A stretch of 64,000 bases of DNA from Leptobacterium_A meishanense (GCF_037645805.1 NZ_JBBEXE010000005.1:186001-250000), one strand, 5' to 3'. Shown: positions 25,478-32,950, numbered from the stretch's first letter. Numbers and translations: made by a program. The notes: generated by a model from the letters alone, not told the origin.

Positions 25478-28000
25478 TTATTTGGTTTCTAAGTATTCTT
25501 TTTTGTTTTTATGTATTTGTAGTGTTTTATAGTTGGATGTCGAAATTACAAAATTCTGTTCATTAATTTTATATTCTTTGTTTATTTTTAAGAGTTCTGC
25601 AAAGCCTAATGCCCTTTCTTTTGTTCTAAAACCATGTACTACTATAAATGTTTCAGCTCTATCATATACATCTTTAGAAATGAACAACTCATTATATTTA
25701 AGGTCTGAAAGTGCTTTTTCTATTGTTTTTTGAAGTTTTGATATGGTTGTGGTATCTTGTTTATTAAAAGGGAATATAAGTTTCCATTTTTCTTGTGGGT
25801 CAGCATCATTAAATTGATTGTTTTTCAATTTTGTAATTGATTCATCTATTATTTTTTGTGCTGCTTTTCCAAATTCATCATTCGGATAATTGAGGGCCAC
25901 ATAGTTTAATGCTTCATCATAGGCTTCCAACCCCTCTAATCGTCCTACAGCATTCGCTTTTAATAATTCAAATCGAGAAGCCTCAGCATCTCCTGTATAT
26001 ATCCTAATATACTGTTCGGCAAGAGAAATAACCTCTTCATATTTCTGGGCTTCATATAGCTTATATAAGTTTGTATAACGCGCATCGGGACTGTTCTCAT
26101 CTGTTGATAATACTGCTTGTGGGTTCTGTAATATTTCTGCATACCGAGAAGCAGAGTGGTTGGTTATAATATCTTGCTTTATTGCAAATGCTTTTGTTTC
26201 GTTTTCAGTCACTTCGTATATTTTGTACAAATTGTACTTTGAAGGTAAGATCAATTTTTCTTCGGGTTGGTTTTTCAATAATGTTTCTAGCTTTTTTGAG
26301 GCCAGTTCATATTCTTTGAATTTTTCTTTATAGATAAGGCCTAATTGATAATATGAAAAATCTCTTTCTTTTTTGATACTGTCTATTTCTTGTTGTGCTT
26401 TTGGCAGTTTGTCCAAATATGCGTTTACATCATATATGTCTTCTACTTCTGTATTTGCTGTTATTGTGTTTTGAGGAGTCCCAATATTAGTGGTAGTTGT
26501 TCTGTTGGATAAACGCCAATTGTCCTCTAATTTCCGGTTACCCCATGTTTTTCTAAATTCATTTTTTCCATACCCTACTGCTATTGTATTATAGAAGTAG
26601 AAGTTTTCCCTTGTAGTGTTATTGCTTGTTTTGTTATTGAATGTATTAGCTATCCCTGTTTGTTGTTTTTCTGTCGCTAGTTTTTCGGCTTCAGCAATCT
26701 CTTTGGCTTTTATATCAGCAATATATTTTTCATAATAGGCTGTCTGTCCCTCTTCAGAAAGTGAAAGAATGTATAAAATGCTGTCATTCTTTTGTACTAT
26801 CGCTTCATATTTAATAACATCTTCTAAGTTTTTTCTTTTTCTGGATATTGTTCGGTGTTTTTTAGTTTTTTCTTTAAGGTTGGTAAGGGTACTATCGTAA
26901 TAAGCTCCGGCTTCTTTATAACTGGCAACATCGAAATAAATGGTAGCTAAATCTTCATAATTCAATGCTTTAAGAAATTCGTCAGGCGTACTTTCTTGTA
27001 AGGATTTGTTGAAATAGTTTTTTGCCAAATCAATAGAATCATTCTCTAAATGAAAAAGGGCTACCTGCCGGTATATTTTATCTAAAAAAGGACGGTTTTC
27101 CCTGTTTTTTTCTAAATCTGTCAATGTTTCATATAACAATTCTTTATCGCCTGTCTCCGAGTCAAAATTTTTGATTTTTTCAATATAGGCATTAATCATA
27201 TAAGCCCGGGGAGCTTTTCTGTTCAAGTTAATCACCTTGTCAAAAGCCATGTTGGCAGTGTCTTTATGCCCTAATTCATTATAAAGTTGCCCTAAAATGT
27301 AATAATACCTCCCTTTTTCTTTATTCTTTCGAGTATATGCGGCCGCTATTTTAAGTTCTTGTGCTGCACTGTCCAAGTATTTTAAATTGATATAAGCTTG
27401 TGCCATTACTGCTGTAGCATCTGCATAGGTTTGATCCTGCAATCTTTCTTGTTTTAGTAAGCGCTTTAAATTTTTTATCGCCAATTCATTGTTTTCCAAC
27501 CGAATATTCACTTTCTCTCTCCACACGCTGGCTTCTCCTATTTTATCACTGTCAGGATATTTATAGAGTACATAATTGAATGCTTCTAATGCCGGAACAA
27601 ACCGTTGGTCATAATAACGCGATTTTCCCAGTAATAAATAGGCTTCATCTGTCTGAGGGTTCCGCTCCCTGTTACTGATGTGCATTCCGTGTTTTTGAAT
27701 GGCTTTGGTCGCTTTTTCTTCTGCCCTTTCAAAATTGGGGTTTTCAGGACTGTCAGAAAGGGTAATGGTCTCCTTTATCTCCATCTGTTCTATGGGAAGG
27801 GTTTCCCAAAAATTATCAGTATAAGAAGTTTCTATGGTTTCTTTCCCTTTTTCAAAAGCCACATGGCCATTATAGAGCACATTGTATTTGGTATTGAGCG
27901 CATGCCAATTTCTGTTTATAAAAGCATCTTTTTTGGTAGAGCAGCCTATAAAAGCGCTTATAAATAATACTCCAAAAGTTATGTTTTGTATTTTTCTCAA
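25478..28000 (-). CDS. sprE: Gliding/type IX secretion lipoprotein SprE (PorW)
   Basis: This 840-residue TPR lipoprotein has lipobox FIGC (Cys20). TPR-like repeats occupy about residues 120-420 (EAYLLLGKSRYYDQRFVPALEAFNYVLYKYP, ARYYYILGQLYNELGHKDTANMAFDKVI region). There is a central coiled/low-complexity part and a second TPR set from about 550. SprE/PorW is a type IX secretion component needed for gliding. Length, lipobox, repeat layout and the adjacent bactofilin-atp genes fit that family. It has its own promoter at 28029. Confidence 0.85.
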   Translation of the reverse strand: MRKIQNITFGVLFISAFIGCSTKKDAFINRNWHALNTKYNVLYNGHVAFEKGKETIETSYTDNFWETLPIEQMEIKETITLSDSPENPNFERAEEKATKAIQKHGMHISNRERNPQTDEAYLLLGKSRYYDQRFVPALEAFNYVLYKYPDSDKIGEASVWREKVNIRLENNELAIKNLKRLLKQERLQDQTYADATAVMAQAYINLKYLDSAAQELKIAAAYTRKNKEKGRYYYILGQLYNELGHKDTANMAFDKVINLNRKAPRAYMINAYIEKIKNFDSETGDKELLYETLTDLEKNRENRPFLDKIYRQVALFHLENDSIDLAKNYFNKSLQESTPDEFLKALNYEDLATIYFDVASYKEAGAYYDSTLTNLKEKTKKHRTISRKRKNLEDVIKYEAIVQKNDSILYILSLSEEGQTAYYEKYIADIKAKEIAEAEKLATEKQQTGIANTFNNKTSNNTTRENFYFYNTIAVGYGKNEFRKTWGNRKLEDNWRLSNRTTTTNIGTPQNTITANTEVEDIYDVNAYLDKLPKAQQEIDSIKKERDFSYYQLGLIYKEKFKEYELASKKLETLLKNQPEEKLILPSKYNLYKIYEVTENETKAFAIKQDIITNHSASRYAEILQNPQAVLSTDENSPDARYTNLYKLYEAQKYEEVISLAEQYIRIYTGDAEASRFELLKANAVGRLEGLEAYDEALNYVALNYPNDEFGKAAQKIIDESITKLKNNQFNDADPQEKWKLIFPFNKQDTTTISKLQKTIEKALSDLKYNELFISKDVYDRAETFIVVHGFRTKERALGFAELLKINKEYKINEQNFVISTSNYKTLQIHKNKKEYLETK

Positions 28001-28028
28001 AAGGCTAATACTGTGATTTGTTTAACTG

Positions 28029-28036
28029 CAAATCTA
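28029..28036 (-). promoter_or_regulatory. Candidate -7 element of sprE
   Basis: On the minus strand TAGATTTG matches TAnnTTTG, 28 bases upstream of the sprE ATG. Confidence 0.4.
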
Positions 28037-28084
28037 ACTATTTAGTATGTAAGGTGATAAAAATTGTTCTTTTTTAAAGGAAAT

Positions 28085-28113
28085 AAAAAAAACCGTCTAA
28101 AAAACTAGACGGT
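28085..28113 (-). terminator. Terminator downstream of the first leader peptide gene
   Basis: An 8-bp stem (ACCGTCTA 28092-28099 with 28106-28113, loop AAAAAC) is followed on the minus strand by a T-rich run. It ends the transcript of the peptide gene at 28141 and separates it from sprE. Confidence 0.75.
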
Positions 28114-28140
28114 CTCTTGGTTGCAAAAAAAGGTTGATAA

Positions 28141-28248
28141 TTAATTGTCTTCTGCTCCTACAGGAACAATCTCAGGCTGCCAACCTCCTGTGATTTGATG
28201 CAATTCCTGATGAGTTAATTCTTGATTTTGAAATTTATTGAAATTCAT
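28141..28248 (-). CDS. Double-glycine leader peptide P1 (PEIVPVG type)
   Basis: This 35-residue gene encodes MNFNKFQNQELTHQELHQ followed by ITGG. The leader has the LxxxELxxI-x-GG pattern of exported peptide precursors (bacteriocin/RiPP type). Predicted cleavage after Gly22 would leave WQPEIVPVGAEDN. The motif PEIVPVG recurs right after the GG in the peptide gene at 30148. A terminator directly downstream supports it being a real transcription unit. No modification enzyme lies nearby. Function is unknown; a secreted signal or antimicrobial peptide is the main hypothesis. Confidence 0.65.
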   Translation of the reverse strand: MNFNKFQNQELTHQELHQITGGWQPEIVPVGAEDN

Positions 28249-28317
28249 ATTTTTAAGTTTTTAAAAATTTTATTGATAAACTTACAAAAAGTTAAAATTA
28301 AAAATTATATCTTAATA

Positions 28318-28409
28318 AAGATTTTTATTACTTTTATGACAATCTTTATAACTATTGGTTATGAATTATGTGTTGCGAAACATCCGGAACGTTCGAAAAG
28401 TGAGAGGGT
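28318..28409 (+). repeat. Direct repeat copy 1 (regulator 5' end)
   Basis: These 92 bases match 29741-29832 at 85 positions without gaps. The repeat includes the upstream region and the first 49 coding bases of the XRE regulator gene; the coding part differs at one base. Confidence 0.85.
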
Positions 28410-28471
28410 GGGTGTTGGTAAGAATATATATACTTATGTGTATTTCGCTGATTTATAATTATTACGTTTGA
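28361..28471 (+). pseudogene. Truncated duplicate of the XRE regulator gene
   Basis: An ATG-initiated frame begins MNYVLRNIRNVRKVRG, nearly identical to the intact regulator at 29784, then diverges into an unrelated short tail and stops after 36 codons. It lacks the helix-turn-helix. It is the remnant of a tandem duplication or recombination event. Confidence 0.75.
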
Positions 28472-28665
28472 TTTTTGCCTTTATAGTTTATTCCTCCCCA
28501 TAATAAAATAACAGCAATCAAAAACTTATATGTTATATATAATAATTTAGGAACGGTATACGAAAAAATAACATAGGCTTCTTTTGGATAAATAATAGGT
28601 TCTATAAAATCTAAAACTGCAATTATTCCAAAGCCTATCAAAAATAGGTTCTTTTGTTTTTTCAT
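28462..28665 (-). CDS. Small two-helix membrane protein
   Basis: This 67-residue protein has two or three hydrophobic stretches (FLIGFGIIAVLDFIEPIIYP and YKFLIAVILLWGGI). Its start overlaps the CPBP protease stop, so it is translationally coupled. In this setting it resembles a small bacteriocin-immunity or accessory membrane protein, but no family is recognised. Confidence 0.65.
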   Translation of the reverse strand: MKKQKNLFLIGFGIIAVLDFIEPIIYPKEAYVIFSYTVPKLLYITYKFLIAVILLWGGINYKGKNQT

Positions 28666-29132
28666 TAAAATAGTTTTAACAAATCAACCATGATAAATAT
28701 TAATAAATTCCTCAATAAATGAACCATCGTGGTTATTAATATTGCTTTTTTATGATTTAAAAGATTAAACATCTTTATGTATAAATGTGCTAATATAACT
28801 CCTCCGTATGTAGCAAACACAATATGTTGTGTTGAATAGCCGTGAGAAAGTCCAAAAACTAATCCACAAATTAATATTAACATCCATTCATTATTTCTTA
28901 AAAATTTAACTTTTAATAATCCCCATATTAACAACGCTTGAAATATTAACGTTTCTATTACTGGCCCAACTATAATAGTTAAAAAAACTATTTCTATCAA
29001 ACTCATTCCTTGAACTTCTTCATTGTCAAAAGAAATAGATGTCTCAAAAAATAACTCAGATATACCATTTAAGATATCAGGAAGAAACCCAATAAAGGTA
29101 TAAATTAATATTACCTTCAAATATTTTTTCAT
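28665..29132 (-). CDS. CPBP (Abi/CAAX type II) family intramembrane protease
   Basis: This 155-residue integral membrane protein has a degenerate motif 1 GPVIETLIFQALLIW (in place of EExxxR) and motif 2 FGLSHGYS with the expected His. CPBP proteins occur in bacteriocin loci as immunity or processing factors. Here it lies directly downstream of two double-glycine peptide genes, separated by a 27-base palindrome. The second Glu and the Arg of motif 1 are changed, so catalysis is uncertain. Confidence 0.75.
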   Translation of the reverse strand: MKKYLKVILIYTFIGFLPDILNGISELFFETSISFDNEEVQGMSLIEIVFLTIIVGPVIETLIFQALLIWGLLKVKFLRNNEWMLILICGLVFGLSHGYSTQHIVFATYGGVILAHLYIKMFNLLNHKKAILITTMVHLLRNLLIFIMVDLLKLF

Positions 29133-29174
29133 CTTATGTTTCTGAAATTATTCTAGTTTCTTATAGGGATGTTA

Positions 29175-29201
29175 GATGAGGAGTAATAATTACTCCTCAT
29201 C
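29175..29201 (-). repeat. 27-base perfect palindrome between P2 and the CPBP gene
   Basis: GATGAGGAGTAAT and its exact complement are separated by one base. It lies 24 bases after the P2 stop. Without a U tract it is a stem-loop that could protect the peptide mRNA end or attenuate the protease gene. Confidence 0.7.
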
Positions 29202-29224
29202 CTGTATGTACATTTGTTAATATA

Positions 29225-29419
29225 CTAATATGCATCATCAACATTATATGGTCCATCATCTTTACTAAAATGCTCATAATGTCCATTAAAAAAATTATAA
29301 ACAGCATCCTCAACTGCTATAAGTCCTTTAGCTATCCAACGGCCAAGTCCTCCTCCATTAATTGTTCTGAGTTCTTTCTGTGATAGTTTATACACATTTA
29401 GTTTTTCTAAATTTTTCAT
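29225..29419 (-). CDS. Double-glycine leader peptide P2, bacteriocin-like
   Basis: This 64-residue precursor has a classic leader MKNLEKLNVYKLSQKELRTI-NGG. Cleavage after Gly23 would release 41 residues beginning GLGRWIAKGLIAVEDAVYNF, an amphipathic N-terminal helix, then a His/Asp/Tyr-rich tail. There are no cysteines. Together with P3 (29 bases upstream) it looks like a two-peptide unmodified bacteriocin, but the pairing is inference. Confidence 0.75.
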   Translation of the reverse strand: MKNLEKLNVYKLSQKELRTINGGGLGRWIAKGLIAVEDAVYNFFNGHYEHFSKDDGPYNVDDAY

Positions 29420-29448
29420 GATTATTTTAATTTTAATTAAACTTTAAT

Positions 29449-29631
29449 TCATTGATTCCATGGTCTACTAGAAGACGATGTCTCTTCAGAATATACTTCG
29501 TTAAATTCATCAATAACAGAAACCGCAAAGGTTAACCATCCTAACCATCCAGGAAATCTGATATCTCCACCATTAACTCTCCTAAGATTTTCTGTGTCTA
29601 GTTTTTGTACGTTAAAATTTTCTAATCTCAT
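29449..29631 (-). CDS. Double-glycine leader peptide P3, bacteriocin-like
   Basis: This 60-residue precursor has leader MRLENFNVQKLDTENLRRVN-GG and a predicted 38-residue core starting DIRFPGWLGWLTFAVSVIDE, a hydrophobic helix rich in Trp, followed by an acidic and Ser-rich tail ending RPWNQ. It is transcribed divergently from the XRE regulator, 152 bases apart, so it is a likely target of that regulator. Confidence 0.75.
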   Translation of the reverse strand: MRLENFNVQKLDTENLRRVNGGDIRFPGWLGWLTFAVSVIDEFNEVYSEETSSSSRPWNQ

Positions 29632-29740
29632 AATTTACGCTTTTAAAATTATACATTTTTTTAATTACAAAATAGTTTCCGGAATATTTTGTTGTAAACA
29701 AAGTAATCTATTAATTACAAAAAAAAAATATAATTATTTG

Positions 29741-29832
29741 AAGATTTTTATTACTTTTATGATAGTTTTTATAACTTCAGGTTATGGATTATGTGTTGCG
29801 AAACATCCGGAACGTTCGAAAAGTGAGAGGGT
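29741..29832 (+). repeat. Direct repeat copy 2 (intact regulator 5' end)
   Basis: This is the partner of 28318-28409. It covers the last 43 bases upstream and first 49 bases of the XRE gene. The two copies are 1423 bases apart and bracket P2, P3, the protease and the small membrane protein. Confidence 0.85.
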
Positions 29833-30116
29833 ATTCCCAAGAATACCTGGCGTTCAGGCTAAATATAAGCCAAGCGGCATATACTAAATTAGAGCGTAAT
29901 GAAACCAAGCTAAGTGTAGAGCGCCTCCTAAAAATAGCTGAGGTACTAGAAACTCCTCTGGAGCAACTTTTAGAGATTGCCTCTAACAAGAGTCATGATA
30001 AAAAGGAAAGCACAAAAATGAGCCCTAAGATGTTGCATTTATACGAAGCGCGTCTAAAAGATAAAGATAAAATGATTGAAAAATTAGAGGCATTATTGCA
30101 TCAACGATTTTCATAA
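29784..30116 (+). CDS. XRE-family transcriptional regulator
   Basis: This 110-residue protein has an N-terminal helix-turn-helix (about residues 5-60: RNIRNVRKVRGYSQEYLAFRLNISQAAYTKLERNE) and a C-terminal charged coiled coil (KMLHLYEARLKDKDKMIEKLEALL) likely for dimerisation. It is the only plus-strand intact gene in the island, placed between leader-peptide genes P3 and P4. It probably controls the divergent peptide genes. Confidence 0.88.
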   Translation: MDYVLRNIRNVRKVRGYSQEYLAFRLNISQAAYTKLERNETKLSVERLLKIAEVLETPLEQLLEIASNKSHDKKESTKMSPKMLHLYEARLKDKDKMIEKLEALLHQRFS

Positions 30117-30147
30117 TAAAAATCCCCCTAATAGAGGTATAATTCTA

Positions 30148-30321
30148 CTATCCCACTCTTCTTTTCTTAATCGGTCGCCTTTTAAATAATAATTCATCAT
30201 TAAAATCTTCTTCCTCAAAAAATTCAGTTTCCATCCCAACAGGCACTATTTCAGGGCCATGACCTCCTTTAATTGTAACCATTTCCAGAGGTTTTACTAT
30301 TTGAAATTCTAATTTATTCAT
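30148..30321 (-). CDS. Double-glycine leader peptide P4 (PEIVPVG type)
   Basis: This 57-residue gene has leader MNKLEFQIVKPLEMVTIK-GG, then HGPEIVPVGMETEFFEEEDF and a very basic end RRPIKKRRVG. It shares GG-xx-PEIVPVG with P1 at 28141, which argues that both are translated and related. The core goes from acidic to basic. It lies 37 bases after P5 on the same strand. Confidence 0.65.
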   Translation of the reverse strand: MNKLEFQIVKPLEMVTIKGGHGPEIVPVGMETEFFEEEDFNDELLFKRRPIKKRRVG

Positions 30322-30358
30322 GACATTTTGATTTAATCAATTTAAGCTTAACTATATG

Positions 30359-30541
30359 TTATTCTCCACTTCCATCCAACCATGGATTGCTATCTGTTCC
30401 ATCTAGCCATGGGTTGCTGTCTCCATTATCGGGAGGGGTTGTTGATGATGAATCATCTCCTCCAGAGATTTCATACATCTCACGATTATTTAATGTTTGA
30501 ACAGTTCTTCTTTTAAGATTTATACGTAATTGTTGTAACAT
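30359..30541 (-). CDS. Double-glycine leader peptide P5 with tandem SNPWLDG core
   Basis: This 60-residue precursor has leader with NNREMYEIS-GG (Gly27-Gly28). The core has a Ser/Thr/Pro spacer and two near-identical units, SNPWLDGT and SNPWLDGS, each preceded by D. Repeated cores are typical of RiPP precursors that yield several copies of one product. It lies 121 bases downstream of the ABC ATPase gene on the same strand. Confidence 0.7.
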   Translation of the reverse strand: MLQQLRINLKRRTVQTLNNREMYEISGGDDSSSTTPPDNGDSNPWLDGTDSNPWLDGSGE

Positions 30542-30662
30542 AAAACAGTAGTTTTTAATTAGCTTTTGGCAAAGAAAGGGGCAACTACCATAAAAAAACT
30601 AGTTGTTTTTGTAATAAAAAATTCTTTTTAGTTATAAAAAATTGATTTTGAGAATAAAATTA

Positions 30663-31358
30663 TCATTCCTCAAAAAAATGTTCCAGCTCTTTTAGGGTCT
30701 CAGAGGAGGTTTTTATGTCTTTTACAACATCTCCTTTGTGTAGTACAACAATCCGTTCGCATACTTCTGTAACATGTATTAAATCATGGCTGGAAATAAG
30801 TATGGTAATTTCAATGTCCTCAGCTAGTTTTTTGATGATTTTTTTTAAGCGGATTTGTGTTGTAGGGTCAAGGTTAGCAAATGGTTCATCAAGAATAATC
30901 ACTTTTGGATTTCCAATCAAAGCAGCTACGATGCCTACTTTCTTTTGGTTTCCTTTTGAAAGGTTTCTTAAATATTTTTTCTTTCCTAAAATTTCATCAT
31001 TAAAAAATTCCGTGAACTGCTCCAAAAAAGCATCGATATCTGCTTTATTCCAGCCTCTCAGTTCTCCTATGAAATAGAAGTATTCTTCCGGGGTTAAGTA
31101 CCCTATTAAAAAACTTTCATCAATAAAAGCAGCTGTTTCAGGTTTCCATGCTTCACTTTGGTTTACTTGAACCTCATTATTGATGATCTGTCCGGTAGTT
31201 GGCTGAACAAGGTCTAACAATAAATTGAAAAATGTTGTTTTTCCTGCGCCATTATTCCCCACTAAGCCAAAGCTTTGTCCTTTTGGTATTTCTAAGGTTT
31301 CTATATTAAGTACGGTCATGTTTCCGTATTTTTTTGAGAGGTCTGTTACTAATATCAT
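30663..31358 (-). CDS. ABC transporter ATP-binding protein
   Basis: This 231-residue ATPase has Walker A GNNGAGKTT, signature NLSKGNQKKVG, Walker B VIILDEPFANLD and a switch His in LISSHDL. It pairs with the membrane protein 11 bases upstream. It has no peptidase C39 domain, so it cannot cleave double-glycine leaders itself. The substrate is unknown; it could be a housekeeping exporter that only happens to border the peptide island. Confidence 0.9.
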   Translation of the reverse strand: MILVTDLSKKYGNMTVLNIETLEIPKGQSFGLVGNNGAGKTTFFNLLLDLVQPTTGQIINNEVQVNQSEAWKPETAAFIDESFLIGYLTPEEYFYFIGELRGWNKADIDAFLEQFTEFFNDEILGKKKYLRNLSKGNQKKVGIVAALIGNPKVIILDEPFANLDPTTQIRLKKIIKKLAEDIEITILISSHDLIHVTEVCERIVVLHKGDVVKDIKTSSETLKELEHFFEE

Positions 31359-31369
31359 TTTATGTTTTT

Positions 31370-32854
31370 TTATTCTCCTTGTTTTTTAAACCCGTTGATC
31401 ATTGCATATTTATTTTTCCGGTATGCCCGTACAATAATTTCCATTAAATAATTTCTTAATAAGAGTCCTGTTATACCAGCTATTCCTATAACAAATGTAG
31501 CTATCTGATAGCTGGTCAATTTGTAAAACAAAAACCATACTGCTAATGGGAAAAGCATTAATGGAAGCCCGACCAGCCACTGTGTTGCCCCTGTTCCCTG
31601 ATAGTTCATAAAAGGGCTTTTGTCTAAATCAATTCGTTTTCTGTTGAAAGACCCTGCGTAGAGCAATATTGGAACATTCACTCCCATGTTATAAATAGCA
31701 CAGGCTACGTTTAGTACCAAAATATTCCATCCGAAATACACATAAGGGGTGCTCAACAGAAACAGTACAATAACACTAAAATTCATTAACCCCATTTTGG
31801 ATGCCAAGTATTTTTTCATTGGAATGTTTTGTGCCATCATCATGCTATAATAACCACTATCCCAAGCAGGTATAAACTGTCCAAAGTTGATCATAAAAAT
31901 TCCCGTTATGAATATCCCCACAAACACAAAAATGGCCGGCATATCTTGATAGGTTTCTTGTGGATAAAAAATCAATCCATAGCCTACTATTAATAGTGAT
32001 ATCCAAATTGTAGTTTTGGGGCGTTTATTACGCCAAATGAGTTTTAAATCCTGTTGTAAAAAAGGAGCAATATCCCCAAAACGGCGGATCCATCCCATAT
32101 CATTTGTATTCGCTTCTTTCGTTTTTGGTCTAAATGATGTGTCTAAATAAAAATGGCTTTTTAAAAAATTATAGTTCCATTTGTACAAGCCCATTAACAC
32201 TAAAAAAGGAATGCTTATATAAATAGGGTTTGTTGTTAAAGAGTTTAAAATATTTCCAATAAATTCGCTTATTTTAAAAACATTAAAATATTCCAATGCT
32301 GCAAACAATCCTCCCAACATTATAAATGGCAAAAACTTTTTTAGGTTTTCAGCAAACTTTTTTTTAATCAGAAAGTTGGTATAGTTTACCATTAAAATCA
32401 AAAGAAACATGTTCAGTATCCAAACAGTGCCACTCAATGGAGAATAATCTCCTTTGGCAATACAGATAATCCCGAAAGGAATTATTGCAAATAAAGGAAG
32501 GATATTGAAAAAAGAGGTAAGTGCCCTTAATAATATATAGTGTACTATTTTCCCTTTCTTTATCGGTAAGTACATTAGTGGTTTTATGTCTATCACTGGT
32601 AAGGTTTGCATAAAAAAACGAAATATAAGGTCGGCTGCCAACCATAATACCACATATTGGTTCACAACAGTTAAAGGGTCTGCTTCCGGAGATATTTTTT
32701 TTAGTAGTGGATATAACCCTATTCCCAAACCTAAAAATACGGCTGAGAAATAGAGTGCCAAAAACCCCATAAGAATTTTTAACCCAATGCTTTTTCCAAC
32801 ACTAGATGCCCTGAAAAATGATTTCCACTGGAGAATAAAGAAGTGCTTAAACAT
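31370..32854 (-). CDS. DUF5687 membrane protein, ABC permease component
   Basis: This 494-residue integral membrane protein has about 12 hydrophobic segments and starts MFKHFFILQWKSFFRASSVGKS, the usual N-terminus of Bacteroidota ABC-2-like permeases of this family. Directly upstream of the ATPase gene, it forms the transport channel (inference from pairing). Confidence 0.8.
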   Translation of the reverse strand: MFKHFFILQWKSFFRASSVGKSIGLKILMGFLALYFSAVFLGLGIGLYPLLKKISPEADPLTVVNQYVVLWLAADLIFRFFMQTLPVIDIKPLMYLPIKKGKIVHYILLRALTSFFNILPLFAIIPFGIICIAKGDYSPLSGTVWILNMFLLILMVNYTNFLIKKKFAENLKKFLPFIMLGGLFAALEYFNVFKISEFIGNILNSLTTNPIYISIPFLVLMGLYKWNYNFLKSHFYLDTSFRPKTKEANTNDMGWIRRFGDIAPFLQQDLKLIWRNKRPKTTIWISLLIVGYGLIFYPQETYQDMPAIFVFVGIFITGIFMINFGQFIPAWDSGYYSMMMAQNIPMKKYLASKMGLMNFSVIVLFLLSTPYVYFGWNILVLNVACAIYNMGVNVPILLYAGSFNRKRIDLDKSPFMNYQGTGATQWLVGLPLMLFPLAVWFLFYKLTSYQIATFVIGIAGITGLLLRNYLMEIIVRAYRKNKYAMINGFKKQGE

Positions 32855-32927
32855 ACTATTGCTAATTTTACTCTTAAATATTAGTATAAATATTAACCTT
32901 TTGTTACAATAACCTTTTGGTCTTTCT

Positions 32928-32935
32928 TATTTTTG
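32928..32935 (+). promoter_or_regulatory. Candidate -7 element of the reductase gene
   Basis: TATTTTTG fits TAnnTTTG, 15 bases before the ATG at 32951. It supports that start over a TTG at 32933, which overlaps the element. Confidence 0.4.
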
Positions 32936-32950
32936 GACAAAATTTTATGT

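Noticed and set aside
30663..32854. ABC transporter as the dedicated exporter of the leader peptides
   Set aside because: The ATPase has no C39 peptidase domain and the permease is a general DUF5687 type; such pairs occur in flavobacteria without peptide genes. Proximity alone is not enough.
32933..32950. TTG start for the ferredoxin-type reductase
   Set aside because: It overlaps the predicted -7 element and adds six residues not seen in the family.
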